Source: Rubrivirga litoralis
GTDB lineage: Bacteria > Bacteroidota > Rhodothermia > Rhodothermales > Rubricoccaceae
Length of the DNA: 64,000 nt
NCBI RefSeq assembly: GCF_031846415.1
Contig: NZ_JAVRHT010000007.1
Location: 1-64,000, forward strand
Direction of reading: 5' to 3'
The notes beneath the pieces are model-generated. The model was not told where the DNA came from and made no database searches. It saw nothing but the letters and a program-made list of their open reading frames with translations. Positions 19,450 to 29,166 of the stretch are shown here, piece by piece. Within the stretch, counting starts at the first letter, position 1, and each line of letters opens with the position of its first letter. The position numbers and the translations under genes were made by a program.

Positions 19450-19484
19450 GCGCGGCCCCGTCAGCACGTCTGGCGGGGCCGCGC
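19450..19484. terminator. perfect 11-bp hairpin after the Oar-like receptor
   Basis: GCGCGGCCCCG (19450-19460) and CGGGGCCGCGC (19474-19484) are exact reverse complements around 13 bases. It lies 40 bp after the receptor stop codon and before the convergent ggt gene. No T-tract follows. Confidence 0.6.
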
Positions 19485-19510
19485 TACGTCCGGGCGGGGC
19501 GGTCAGGCTT

Positions 19511-19529
19511 GGGCGACCGCCGGTCGCCC
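19511..19529. repeat. short palindrome GGGCGACC-GCC-GGTCGCCC
   Basis: A perfect 8-bp stem with a 3-base loop, followed by CCTACGG. Related but degenerate copies start near 36020 (GTAGGGGCGACCGGCGGTCGACC) and 46815 (GTAGGGGCGGCCGGCGGTCGCCC). All three are intergenic. Confidence 0.65.
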
Positions 19530-19689
19530 CTACGGCGGCAGAGCGGGGCGGCGTGCCCGGCGCGGGGCGGGGCGAAACGACAGGCGCCCCCGCCCCGCCC
19601 GCGGCGCGGTGGGCGGTCTGCGAACGGCAGCGGGGCGGGGTGGGCGCACGCCCTTCCCCCACCCCGCCCCCTTTCCCTGGGCGGGGCGG

Positions 19690-21450
19690 CTAGTACCCGA
19701 CCGCCGCGTCCTGACCGCGCGGGTCCGCCCCGCCCGTGTAGACGCGGCCGGCGCGGGCGGCGCGGATCGTGTCCAGGCCCGACGGGTCGACCGTCTCGTC
19801 GGCCCCGCCGTAGCGGACGCGGATGGCGTCGACGCGGCCCCAGTAGCCGTCCGACTCGTCGACGGCCCAGCCGCGCTGGCGGAGCCCGACGACCACGTCG
19901 GCGGCCAGCGCCGCGCGCTCGGCCGAGAGCACGTCCGGGAGCCACTGGTGGTGGACGCGCGGGGCGGCGACGGCCTCCTGCACGTCCATCCCGTGGTCGA
20001 CCACGTTGAGGACCGTCTCGAAGACGGCCGTGATGATGCGCGGCCCGCCCGGGCTCCCGACGACGAGCATCAGCCGGCCTTCGGGGTCCTCGACGATCGT
20101 CGGCGTCATGGACGAGAGCATCCGCTTGCCCGGCCCGACCGCGTTGGCCTCGCCCTGCACGAGCCCGAACATGTTGGGCACGCCCGGCGCCGACGTAAAG
20201 TCGTCCATCTCGTTGTTGAGGAAGAACCCCGCCCCGCCCACGACCTCGCGCGAGCCGTAGGCCCCGTTGAGCGTGGTCGTGGTCGAGACCGCGAGGCCGT
20301 CGTCGTCGACGACCGAGTAGTGCGTGGTCTCGGCGCTCTCGTAGGCCCGCGGGTCGCCGGCGCCGAGCGCGCGGCTCGTGTCGGCCCGGTGCGGGTTGAA
20401 GCTGGCCATCCGCCGCCGCGTGTACGCCGGGTCGATAAGGGCGCCGGTCGGGACCGCCGAAAAGTCGGGGTCGCCGAGGTGCTCGGCGCGGTCAGCGAAC
20501 GCCCGCCGCATGGCCTCGCCCAGCAGGTGGACGTACGCCGACGAGTTGAACCCCATGCCAGCGAGGTCGAACGGCTCGACGGCGTCGAGCATCTGGATCA
20601 GCGCCACCCCGCCCGACGACGGCGGCGGCATGGAGAGCACGCGGTGGCCGCGGTAGTGGCCCACGAGCGGGGCGCGCTCGACGGGCCGGTACGCCTCCAG
20701 GTCAGCGTGCGTGATGAGCCCACCGCCCCGCTCCTGCTCGGCCACGAGGAGGTCGGCCGTGCGGCCGCGGTAGAACCCGTCGCGCCCCCCGTCGCGGACG
20801 CGTTCCAAGACGGCCGCGAGGTCGGGCTGGCGGAACGTGTCGCCCTCGGCGAAGCCGCCCTCGCGCACGAAGTAGCGGGCGGCGCCGGTCGACGAGAACG
20901 ACCGCGCGTAGCTGTCGAACCGCTCGGCCTGCGCCCGCGAGAGCGCGTACCCGTCGCGGGCGAGGCCGATGGCCGGGGCGAGGACGTCGGCGAGCGGCAG
21001 CCGCCCGTAGCGCTCGTGCGCGTAGAGGAGCCCGGCGACGGCGCCCGGCACGCCCGACGCGAGCGCCCCGCGCCGGCTGAGGTCGGGCCGGATGGCCCCG
21101 GTCGAGTCGTCGATGAACAGGTCGCGCGTGGCGGCGGCCGGCGCCGTCTCGCGGTAGTCGACCGCCGTGGCGGTCCCGTCGGGGAACCGGACCACCATGA
21201 ACCCGCCGCCGCCGACGTTTCCGGCGATGGGGAACGTGACGGCGAGCGCGAAACCCGTCGCCACGGCCGCGTCGACGGCGTTCCCGCCGGCCTGCATCAC
21301 GTCGACGCCGGCCTGCGAGGCGTGGGCCTCGGCCGAGACGACCATCCCCCGCTCGGCCCGCACGGGCGCGGGCGCCGGCGACCGCTGCGCGCGGCACGAC
21401 GTCCCCCAGACGAGGGCGAGGACCAACAGGGCGAGGGCGGGGCGGTGCAT
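19690..21450 (-). CDS. ggt: gamma-glutamyltransferase
   Basis: A 586-residue exported enzyme that cleaves the gamma-glutamyl bond of glutathione and transfers it to water or amino acids. It is made as a precursor that self-cleaves. The new N-terminal nucleophile is Thr375 in AETTHYSVVDDDG, so the large and small subunits would be about 350 and 210 residues. NVGGGGFM, PPPSSGG and GSPGG blocks are all present. The signal peptide (to about residue 22) is followed by a Pro/Ala linker. The ATG at 21450 is preferred over the upstream in-frame start at 21474. Confidence 0.95.
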   Translation of the reverse strand: MHRPALALLVLALVWGTSCRAQRSPAPAPVRAERGMVVSAEAHASQAGVDVMQAGGNAVDAAVATGFALAVTFPIAGNVGGGGFMVVRFPDGTATAVDYRETAPAAATRDLFIDDSTGAIRPDLSRRGALASGVPGAVAGLLYAHERYGRLPLADVLAPAIGLARDGYALSRAQAERFDSYARSFSSTGAARYFVREGGFAEGDTFRQPDLAAVLERVRDGGRDGFYRGRTADLLVAEQERGGGLITHADLEAYRPVERAPLVGHYRGHRVLSMPPPSSGGVALIQMLDAVEPFDLAGMGFNSSAYVHLLGEAMRRAFADRAEHLGDPDFSAVPTGALIDPAYTRRRMASFNPHRADTSRALGAGDPRAYESAETTHYSVVDDDGLAVSTTTTLNGAYGSREVVGGAGFFLNNEMDDFTSAPGVPNMFGLVQGEANAVGPGKRMLSSMTPTIVEDPEGRLMLVVGSPGGPRIITAVFETVLNVVDHGMDVQEAVAAPRVHHQWLPDVLSAERAALAADVVVGLRQRGWAVDESDGYWGRVDAIRVRYGGADETVDPSGLDTIRAARAGRVYTGGADPRGQDAAVGY

Positions 21451-21657
21451 GGCGGACCTGAAGGGCGGACCCAAAGGGCAGGGTGGCGGCCGACGAACCT
21501 ACGCCCGCCCCGCCCCCAGCCGGCGTCCGCCCCGCCCCCGTCTTCTTCCCACCCCGCCCGCACACTTCGGGCGGGGCGGGCGCGAGGGCGGGGTGGATGC
21601 AGAGGCGAGGGCGGGGCGCGTGCCAAGGCGAGGGCGGGGCGGTGTGGGCGGGGCGGC

Positions 21658-24114
21658 CTACCCCTCGGACCCGTCGGCGCGCTCCGGGCCGGCCGTGTGC
21701 TCGACGAGGTCGAGGACGCGCGCCAGCTTGTCGGCCCACGACGTCGGCTCGGCGTAGGCGTGGGGCTCGACGGGCGCGACCGCGAGCTCCCAGTCGCGCT
21801 TGCCCAGCTCGATGAGCCGCTGGCTCAGGCGGAAGATGTCCTGCGGCTGCACGTTGTCGTCGACCAGCCCGTGCGTCATCAGGAGCGGGTCGTCGAGCCC
21901 GTCCGCGAACTCGATGGGCGACGACCGGCGGTAGGCGTCGGGGTCCTGAAGCGGCGTGTTGAGGATGTTCCGCGTGTACGTGTCGTTGTAGTGCGCCCAG
22001 TCGGTCACGCTGCGGAGCGCCGCCCCGCCCGCGAAGTGGTCGGGCTCGGTGAAGAGCGCCATGAGCGTGAGGAAGCCGCCGTACGAGCCGCCGTAGATCG
22101 TCACGCGCTCCGGGTCGATGCCGAACTCGCGGCCCAGGTAGTCGCTCGCGTCGACGTAGTCCTGGAGGTCGCGGCCGCCCATGTGGCGGTAGACGGCCGT
22201 CCGCCAGTCGCGGCCGTAGCCAGCCGAGGCGCGGTAGTCCAGGTCGAGGACGACGTAGCCCAGGTCCGCGAGCAGGTTGTGGAACTGGTACTCGCGGGCG
22301 TAGCTGCTCCACCAGCGGTGGGCGTTCTGGAGGTAGCCCGCACCGTGGACGAAGAGGACGGCCCCGCCGTTGGGCGTCACGCCCTCGCGCGGACGGTAGA
22401 TCCGGGCCGGGACGAGCGCGCCGTCCGACGCCGGGACCTCGACGATCTCGGCGTCGCGCCACGGGTAGGCCCGCCACGCGGCCGTTGTGCTCTCGGTCAC
22501 GCGCTCGGGCTCAGCGCCCGGCGCCGCGTCTTGCAGGTAGACCTCGGGCGGGGCGGCGGCCTGCGAGTAGAGGAGCGCCAGGCGGTTGCCAGACGGCGCG
22601 AGCGCGAAGTCCCACCGGCCCACGCCGTCCGTCAGCCGCTCGCGCTGGGCGAAGCCGTCGCGGCCCGCCGGCATCCGGTAGACGTGGCGCTGGCCGAGGT
22701 CGCCCTCGGACGACTGGAAAAACCACGTCTGCCCGTCGCGCGAGAGCGTCGGGCTCTCGACCTCGAACGCGCCCTCGGTGAGCGCGTCGACGGCGCCCGT
22801 CACCGGGTCGACGGCGTAGAGGTGGCTCCACCCGGTCCGCTCGCTCTGGAACCAGAACCGGCGGCCGTCGGCCGTCCAGCCGACCGCGCTCGGGCCGCCG
22901 CCCCAGTTGATGCCCGGGCCGGCGATCCATGCCTCGTCGCGCTGGCGGTCGAGGCTCGTCAGCGCGCCCGTCTCGGCGTTTAGCCGGGCGATCCAGCGGT
23001 CCTTGTTGTCGACCGTCCGCACGTCGACGATCGCGGTGCGCCCGTCGGGGCTCCAGTACGGCCCCCAGGGGACGAGCCCGCGCGACGAGTCGGCCGTCTC
23101 GCCGCGCTCGCGGGCGTAGTCGGCCGCGTCGTAGGCGCCCGGCAGCGTGGCGAGGTCGATCTGGTAGGTCGTGTCGCGGTCCGTGTCCTGCACGAAGAGC
23201 GCCACCCCGCCCCGCACCGCGCCGACCTTGGGCCGCGCCTTGATCTCGGCGGCCACGCCCGTCTCGGTCACGTAGTCGACCATGAGCGTGGGGTCGGGCC
23301 GGTCCTTCGACGCGAGCGTGTAGGTCACGAACCGGCCGGTCGGGTCGAGGGCGAGGGTCCAGAGCGCCCGGTCGCCGGTGTAGATCGGCGTCGGGAGCCC
23401 GAGCGCCTCCCGGTCGCGCTCGCCCTCGGCCTCGCCGAGCGAGTCGAGCCGGACGCGCTCGCGGATCACGTCGAACAGCCGCCGCTGCTGGTCGCGGAGG
23501 TACGCCGCCTGCTCCGACGATTCGGGCTCCGGCGTCTCCCTGCCCTCCCGGACATCGGCCACCTGGCGGACCGCCCCGCCCTCGGCGATCCGGTACAGGT
23601 CGTCGCCCTGGCGGTAGACGACGCTGCCGTCGGCGAGGAAGGCCGGGCTCGACTCACGGGCCGTTGTCTGCGTGAGGCGTTCGAGGCGGTCGTCGTCGAG
23701 GTGGTAGACGAACAGGTCGCCGCCCCGCTCGAACACGTGCCGGCGGCGGTCGGCGGAGTAGGCGCCGGCCTCGGCGTGCCACCCGTCGAAGCGGGGCGGG
23801 AGCGCGCGCCGCTCGGCGGCCGGGACGCGCTCGGGCACACCGCCGGCGGCCGGGACGCGGAAGAGCGAGTCGGCGGGCATCTCGCCGCGCGGGTTCCACT
23901 CGAAGTAGGCGTAGTCGCCGGCGTCCGTCCAGAACGGGGCGCTGGGCCACGCGCCGATCCACGTCTCGGGCCGCTGCGTGATCTGCTCGACGGTCAGCGT
24001 CGGCACCTGGGCCGACGCGGCCGGCGCCAGCCAGAGCGCCACGAGCCCGATGACCGTCAGCGGGGCGAGGGCGGGGCGAAGCCGGGAGGTCGACGCGGTC
24101 AGCAATCGGGACAT
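21658..24114 (-). CDS. secreted S9-family prolyl-oligopeptidase-like peptidase
   Basis: An 818-residue secreted serine peptidase of the DPP-IV/acylaminoacyl-peptidase group. The signal peptide ends near PAASAQ. A WD/beta-propeller-like region covers about residues 60-560. The C-terminal alpha/beta-hydrolase domain has the nucleophile Ser677 in GGSYGGF, an Asp at 752 or 753 in HGLVDDNV and His785 in VEPHAY. It would cleave short peptides in the periplasm, complementing the dipeptidase and peptide transporter in this window. The frame is open upstream to 24288, but that part is translated CTGCCCG array, so the ATG at 24114 is used. Confidence 0.93.
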   Translation of the reverse strand: MSRLLTASTSRLRPALAPLTVIGLVALWLAPAASAQVPTLTVEQITQRPETWIGAWPSAPFWTDAGDYAYFEWNPRGEMPADSLFRVPAAGGVPERVPAAERRALPPRFDGWHAEAGAYSADRRRHVFERGGDLFVYHLDDDRLERLTQTTARESSPAFLADGSVVYRQGDDLYRIAEGGAVRQVADVREGRETPEPESSEQAAYLRDQQRRLFDVIRERVRLDSLGEAEGERDREALGLPTPIYTGDRALWTLALDPTGRFVTYTLASKDRPDPTLMVDYVTETGVAAEIKARPKVGAVRGGVALFVQDTDRDTTYQIDLATLPGAYDAADYARERGETADSSRGLVPWGPYWSPDGRTAIVDVRTVDNKDRWIARLNAETGALTSLDRQRDEAWIAGPGINWGGGPSAVGWTADGRRFWFQSERTGWSHLYAVDPVTGAVDALTEGAFEVESPTLSRDGQTWFFQSSEGDLGQRHVYRMPAGRDGFAQRERLTDGVGRWDFALAPSGNRLALLYSQAAAPPEVYLQDAAPGAEPERVTESTTAAWRAYPWRDAEIVEVPASDGALVPARIYRPREGVTPNGGAVLFVHGAGYLQNAHRWWSSYAREYQFHNLLADLGYVVLDLDYRASAGYGRDWRTAVYRHMGGRDLQDYVDASDYLGREFGIDPERVTIYGGSYGGFLTLMALFTEPDHFAGGAALRSVTDWAHYNDTYTRNILNTPLQDPDAYRRSSPIEFADGLDDPLLMTHGLVDDNVQPQDIFRLSQRLIELGKRDWELAVAPVEPHAYAEPTSWADKLARVLDLVEHTAGPERADGSEG

Positions 24115-24152
24115 AAGCACGGGGCGCGAGGGCGGGGTGGCGCCGAAGATAC

Positions 24153-24229
24153 CGGGCAGCGGGCAGCGGGCAGCGGGCAGCGGGCAGCGGGCAGCGGGCA
24201 GCGGGCAGCGGGCAGCGGGCAGCGGGCAG
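24153..24229. repeat. 11 x 7-bp array, unit CGGGCAG
   Basis: Eleven perfect tandem units (77 bp). On the minus strand it reads CTGCCCG and lies 39 bp upstream of the S9 peptidase start. Shorter versions (two units) occur near 35910 and 38233, at the equivalent position in elements C and D. Confidence 0.95.
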
Positions 24230-24322
24230 AAGATGCCCCGCCCGCGCTCTGGGCGAGGCCGTAGAGACCCCGTGCGCGGCATCCGCACCAGAGCACGACG
24301 CGACCGGCCCTCTCAGGTCCAC

Positions 24323-24537
24323 GGGCGGGGCGGCGCCTTCCTAGAACCGCCCCGCCCGCGTCGTCCGCCATCCCTATCCCCTCTTGGCTGCGCCGACGCT
24401 GCGCGGTGGCCAGGAGGGGGACTGCCGCTGCCTCCGGTTAACGGCGGTCTCGCCTCCGACCACCCCGCCCTCGCCAACCGCCCGAGCGGGGCGGAGCGGA
24501 ACAAAACCGGCGCCACCCCGCCCCACTTTCCACTTTC
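24323..24537. repeat. composite intergenic element, copy A
   Basis: Runs from GGCGGGGCGGCGCCTTCC through the conserved core (24378-24420, CCCCTCTTGGC ... GCCAGGAGGGG, a long imperfect hairpin), TTAACGGCGG and GGGGCGGAGCGGAACAAAA to two ACTTTCC units that touch the stop codon of the 24538 gene. It aligns closely with copies B, C and D. The preceding 24230-24322 holds only degenerate repeat sequence. Confidence 0.9.
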
Positions 24538-25206
24538 CTACACTCCCACCGTCACGCTCACGCTGAGGTGGTCGAAGCGGAAGGAGCCGTCGAGCTCGAC
24601 CGCCCCGCCCAGCGCTGTGATCGTGCCGTCCGAGAACGGGGTGAGCGCGAGGCCCGCCCGGACCTCCGGCCCGACGACCACTCCGCCCACCGCGAACCGC
24701 GCGCCGACCGAGGCGCCCAGCGCGAGGTGGCCGTCGCGGACGTCGCCGAGGTAGCGCGTGAGGCCGCCGCCGCCGCCGACGAGCGCGCGGACCTCAGGCC
24801 CGACGCCGACCAGGAGCCTCCCCCCCTGGAACGGCTGGCGGAGCGTGAGCTCGGCGCTGGCGAGGAGGAACTGGAGGTCGAGCCCGCGCTGGTTGAAGAG
24901 CGAGGCGCCGTCGAACACGTCGCTCGCCGAGAGGTAGCCGACGCCGAACCGCCCGCCCAGCGAGGGGCCGCGCACCTCGACGCGCGCGCGGGCGTCGACG
25001 CCGACCGAGGTCGGGAACGAGACCTCGCCCAGCGGGAGCGCCACCCCGCCCGCCCGGACGACGCCGCGCGTGCCCAGCGCCGTCACGCTCGGGCCGACCG
25101 AGACGTCGGCGCCGACGGCAATCTGCGCCCGGGGCGGGGCGGCCAGCGCGAGGGCCAGGAGCGCCGCCCCGCCCCACGCGGCGCGGCGGGCGGGGCGGCG
25201 GCTCAT
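24538..25206 (-). CDS. probable outer-membrane beta-barrel or secreted protein
   Basis: A 222-residue exported protein with a signal peptide ending near APPRAQ. The rest alternates hydrophobic and polar residues in short glycine-rich strands (VGVDARARVEVRG, LLASAELTL, LGASVGARFAVGGVVVGPEVRAGLAL), as in small beta-barrel proteins, and ends in hydrophobic VSVTVGV. I do not recognise a family. Its ATG overlaps the TGA of the upstream 143-residue gene by four bases, so the two are translationally coupled and may act together. Element A starts immediately after its stop codon. Confidence 0.75.
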   Translation of the reverse strand: MSRRPARRAAWGGAALLALALAAPPRAQIAVGADVSVGPSVTALGTRGVVRAGGVALPLGEVSFPTSVGVDARARVEVRGPSLGGRFGVGYLSASDVFDGASLFNQRGLDLQFLLASAELTLRQPFQGGRLLVGVGPEVRALVGGGGGLTRYLGDVRDGHLALGASVGARFAVGGVVVGPEVRAGLALTPFSDGTITALGGAVELDGSFRFDHLSVSVTVGV

Positions 25207-25634
25207 GCGGCGCCCGGCCCGTGGTCCGGGAGCACGCGGCCCGCGTGCGGGCGCACGTCGGGGCCGATGTTCAGGCGGTCGGGGACGTCGTCCCGCTGGG
25301 GGTTCGGGTTCAGGAGCGGTCCCGTGATCGGCGTTTCGAGCGCGGTCACGAACGGGGCGATCGTCGAGAACAGGAAGTCCTGCTGGAACTCGTAGAAGTC
25401 GGCGTCGAACCCGGCCGCCTCGCCCTCGTGGCCCTCGACGTCGAGGTAGAACGACCGCGGCCAGCCGGGGAACCGGGCCTGCGCGTCGCGGACGAGGTCG
25501 AACACGCCGACGGCCGCCTCCTCGAACGTCTCGGCGGCGCCGACCACGTAGTACACGGCGACCGTGTTGTCGAACCCCATGTGGACGCCGGGGTCGTCGG
25601 GCTTGGCGTAGGGCGGGACAAACGGATCGGCCAT
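25203..25634 (-). CDS. hypothetical soluble protein
   Basis: A 143-residue acidic, aromatic-rich protein with no signal peptide (begins MADPFVPPYAKPDDPGVHMG). I do not recognise it. Visible features are a central region MGFDNTVAVYYVVGAAETFEEA resembling an alpha/beta sandwich start and FYLDVEGHEGEAAGFDADFYEFQQDF, rich in acidic residues and His. It is the first gene of a two-gene unit with the coupled beta-rich exported protein. Composition is that of a normal protein, so it is likely real. Confidence 0.7.
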   Translation of the reverse strand: MADPFVPPYAKPDDPGVHMGFDNTVAVYYVVGAAETFEEAAVGVFDLVRDAQARFPGWPRSFYLDVEGHEGEAAGFDADFYEFQQDFLFSTIAPFVTALETPITGPLLNPNPQRDDVPDRLNIGPDVRPHAGRVLPDHGPGAA

Positions 25635-25797
25635 GACTCTCGGGGGCGGGCGGGGCGGAAAACCTACCCCCGCCCCGCCCCACTGACCATCCCGGGCGGT
25701 TCACGCTTCGGGGCCGGAGCGAGCCGACCGCCCCGCCGCGCGTGGCACCCAGGGCGGGGCGGGGCGTACAGGCTCTCGTCCCCAAACCGTACTGACC

Positions 25798-26451
<654 letters not shown>

Positions 26452-26489
26452 CCCCGCCTCCGCGCGGCCGCCGCCGCCCCGCCCAGACA

Positions 26490-26525
26490 CGCGGCCGCCC
26501 CGCCCAATCTGTCGGGCGGGGCGGC
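26490..26525. terminator. perfect 14-bp GC-word hairpin
   Basis: CGGCCGCCCCGCCC (26490-26503) and GGGCGGGGCGGCCG (26512-26525) pair exactly around AATCTGTC. It lies between two convergent stop codons and is the clearest case of paired GC words forming a likely bidirectional terminator. Confidence 0.7.
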
Positions 26526-26580
26526 CGTCGAGCACCTGCCCGGGGGGACGAAGGCGGCGCTCGGTGCGCGGGCGGGGTGG

Positions 26581-27480
26581 CTAGTCGCTGCCGCCGCGCC
26601 GGCTCCGGCGGCGGTCGGACGACTCGTCCTTTTTCGAGTCCTTGTCGTCGTCGGCGCGGCGGTCGCGGTCGGCGCGGCGTGGGACCGAGCGGCGGTCGCC
26701 ACGGCGGGCGCGGTCGGTGCGGTCTCGGTCCGCGCGCTCGCGGTCGGTCCGCTCACGGCTGGAGCGGTCGCGGTCGGCCTGTTCGCGGCGGCGCTCGCGC
26801 TCCTGCTCGGCCCGGCGCTCCTGGACGCGGCGGCGCTCCTGCTCGGCGCGCTCGCGGCGGTCGTTGCGGCGGGCCTCCTCGCGCTGCGCCTCGCGGCGGC
26901 GCGTCTCGCGGGCGTCCTCGCGCCGGTCGCGGCGGTCCTCGGCGGCGCGGCGGGGCGCCCGCCGGGTGCCGTCGCGGCGCGTGTCGACCCAGCCACGGCG
27001 CTCGTCATAGCGGCGGTAGCGGTAATACTCGCGGTAGCGCTCGGCGCCGTAGCGGTTGTAGTAAGCGTAGGGCTCGCGGTAGCGGCGGTCGAGGACGCGC
27101 TCGATGTCGCGGTCCGCGTAGGCCCAGAACCGCTCGGCCCGGCCCGGCCGGCGCGGGAACGGGTAGACGCGGGCGTGGTCGCGCGCCCGCGTCTGGTCGA
27201 GGAGTTGGTACGTCCGGTACTCGAGAATCTCGCGGACCGCCCGCTCCTCGCGGTTCGAGATCCGGAGGTAGCGGTCGAGGGCGTCGGCGTAGTCGCGGAC
27301 GTCGCGCTGGACGGCGCGGTAGTAGCCCGAGTCGTGGTCGTAGCGGTCGCTGTAGCGGTCGGTCTCGTAGTAGCCGCCGTCGTGCCGGTCGCCGTAGGGG
27401 ATGCCAAAGGCGCCGAGCCCGGCGCACCCGCTGAGGGCGAAGAGTCCGGCGAGGGCGAGCAGGAAGGTCGTGCGGGTCAT
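26581..27480 (-). CDS. lipoprotein with Arg/Asp/Glu-rich low-complexity tail
   Basis: A 299-residue lipoprotein with the lipobox LSGC near residue 19. Residues 30-160 are Tyr/Arg/Asp-rich (DRYSDRYDHDSGYYRAVQRD, YREYYRYRRYDERRGW) and residues 165-299 are almost only Arg, Asp, Glu, Ala and Gln (ERERRREQADRDRSSRERTD). The tail probably forms a charged single helix or disordered segment. No enzymatic motif is seen. An anchoring, nucleic-acid-binding or wall-binding role would be a guess. The codons are still high in GC, so transfer is not indicated. Confidence 0.75.
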   Translation of the reverse strand: MTRTTFLLALAGLFALSGCAGLGAFGIPYGDRHDGGYYETDRYSDRYDHDSGYYRAVQRDVRDYADALDRYLRISNREERAVREILEYRTYQLLDQTRARDHARVYPFPRRPGRAERFWAYADRDIERVLDRRYREPYAYYNRYGAERYREYYRYRRYDERRGWVDTRRDGTRRAPRRAAEDRRDRREDARETRRREAQREEARRNDRRERAEQERRRVQERRAEQERERRREQADRDRSSRERTDRERADRDRTDRARRGDRRSVPRRADRDRRADDDKDSKKDESSDRRRSRRGGSD

Positions 27481-27721
27481 GGCTGGTGGGGGGCAAGGGG
27501 ACGAGGCGCCGCCGAGGGCCGCGCCGGACCTTGAGCCGCGCCGCCAGCGCCCAGGGTCACACCCGAGCGTGCAAGGCCCATTCCACCCCGCCCCGCCCGT
27601 AGCAGACGCGCCCAGCGGGCGGGGCGGCCCTTCAATCCGTCTACTTCGGTGGACACCGCCCCGCCCCGCGGGCCGTCGCGGGCGGGCCGTCGCGGGCGGG
27701 GCGGCCGAGCGGGGCGGGGCG

Positions 27722-28588
27722 TTACCGGCTTGGGAGCGTGGTCTCGGCCACGATCGCGCGGACCCACGTGGCGAGCCGGTCGCGGACCTGCCGCCCCACC
27801 TCCAGCACCTCCTCGTGGTTGAGCGGGGCGTCCTGGAGACCGGCCGCGGGGTTCGTGATCGTCGAGATGCCGAGCACCGGGAGCCCGAGGGCCGCCGCCT
27901 GGACCGCCTCCGGCACCGTGCTCATGCCGACGGCGTCGGCGCCGGCGCCGGCGTAGAAGCGGATCTCGGCGGGCGTCTCGTACGATGGGCCGGAGACCCA
28001 CACGTAGACGCCCTCCCGGAATGCGACCCGCTCGCGGAGCGCCAGCGCGCGCGCCTGCTCGCGCCACGCCTCGCTGTACGGGTCCGACAGGTCCGGGAAC
28101 CGCGTCTCGCCGCGCGCCACGGCCCCGCCGAGCGGGCTGGCAAAGGCCAGGTTGAGGTGGTCCGAGATGAGCATGAGCGTGCCCGGCCCGAACGCCGGGT
28201 TGATCCCGCCGGCCGCGTTCGTGAGCAGCAGGCCGCCCGCGCCGAGCGCGTGCGCCAGGCGGACCGGGAAGCCCAGGTCGCGCGGGGCGTGCCCCTCGTA
28301 CAGGTGCACGCGGCCCTGCACCACGAGAACGGGCCGCCCCGCCAGGTGCCCCAGCACGAGTTGCCCAGCGTGGCCCTCGACCGTCGACTGCGGGTAGTGC
28401 GGGACGTCGGCCGTCGAGATCACGACGGCGTCCTCGACCTCGTCGGCGAGCGCGCCCAGGCCGGAGCCGAGGACGAGCACGATGTCGGGCCGGAGGTCCG
28501 TGCGGGCGCGGATGGCGGCGACGGCCTCGTCGACCTGCTGGGCGTCGAGGTCGGGGTCGAAGGGCGGGGCGGCGGTCGGGGCGATCAT
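27722..28588 (-). CDS. purine nucleoside phosphorylase
   Basis: Phosphorolyses inosine and guanosine to base plus ribose-1-phosphate in purine salvage. A 288-residue trimeric-type PNP with VLGSGLGALADEV (phosphate site), VVQGRVHLYEGH, LLTNAAGGIN, GPSYETPAEIRFY and GADAVGMSTVPEA, all typical of the PunA/DeoD-II class. The ATG at 28588 is chosen because the upstream frame to 28699 encodes only the GGGGAGTC repeat. In the sense strand the start follows a C-rich octad array. Confidence 0.95.
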   Translation of the reverse strand: MIAPTAAPPFDPDLDAQQVDEAVAAIRARTDLRPDIVLVLGSGLGALADEVEDAVVISTADVPHYPQSTVEGHAGQLVLGHLAGRPVLVVQGRVHLYEGHAPRDLGFPVRLAHALGAGGLLLTNAAGGINPAFGPGTLMLISDHLNLAFASPLGGAVARGETRFPDLSDPYSEAWREQARALALRERVAFREGVYVWVSGPSYETPAEIRFYAGAGADAVGMSTVPEAVQAAALGLPVLGISTITNPAAGLQDAPLNHEEVLEVGRQVRDRLATWVRAIVAETTLPSR

Positions 28589-28592
28589 GGGC

Positions 28593-28632
28593 GGGGAGTC
28601 GGGGAGTCGGGGAGTCGGGGAGTCGGGGAGTT
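28593..28632. repeat. 8-bp array, unit GGGGAGTC
   Basis: Almost five tandem copies begin five bases upstream of the PNP start codon. In the sense direction of PNP the array reads GACTCCCC, so it is C-rich before the start, as at thyA, folA and korB. Confidence 0.9.
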
Positions 28633-28712
28633 GTCCACAGCGCCGCACCCGGCATGAACCGCCCCGCTCCCCCCTGACCCACTGATCGTACGGCCCCACT
28701 GACTCACCGATT

Positions 28713-29111
28713 CTACCGGACGCGGCGGGCGATCCAAACAGCCCACACGACGAACGCGGCGGCGGCGAGCTGGCGGAGGGGGACGAAGCGGAGGGCGACG
28801 GCCGGCGCGAACGCGCGAGGAGATTGGAGGGCGGAGGCGTAGAGGGCGAAACCGAGGGCGAGCACGAGGAGCCCGCCCACGAGCGCCGCCCACGCGGCGA
28901 GCGGCCGCCGCCCCGCCCACCGGGCGGCCAGGAGGAGCGCGGCGGCGGGACCCGCGGCCCACCCCGCGCTGCGGAGCACGGTCGGGAGCGTCGCGGCGAC
29001 GGGGCCGGGGCGGAGCGCCTCGGCGGCGAAAGGGTACGCCACGCCGCACGCGAGGACGGCCGCCGCGACGGCGTACGCGGCCGCGACGAGCGGGGCGGTC
29101 CGGCCGGTCAC
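28713..29111 (-). CDS. small integral membrane protein
   Basis: A 132-residue protein with four predicted transmembrane helices (about residues 7-29, 46-64, 72-94 and 108-127) separated by short Arg/Pro-rich loops. I recognise no family. It lies 55 bp downstream of recX on the same strand and may be in its operon. In the sense strand its stop codon is followed by a degenerate GTGAGTCAGTGGG-type array. Confidence 0.65.
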   Translation of the reverse strand: MTGRTAPLVAAAYAVAAAVLACGVAYPFAAEALRPGPVAATLPTVLRSAGWAAGPAAALLLAARWAGRRPLAAWAALVGGLLVLALGFALYASALQSPRAFAPAVALRFVPLRQLAAAAFVVWAVWIARRVR

Positions 29112-29166
29112 GCCCCGCCCTCGGAGTCCGCCCCGGCCGAGCAGGCCTGGGGGGCGGGGCGGGGCG

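Noticed and set aside
24115..24288. N-terminal extension of the S9 peptidase through the CTGCCCG array
   Set aside because: The extra residues are repeated LPAARCP from the tandem array; the signal peptide starts at the ATG at 24114.
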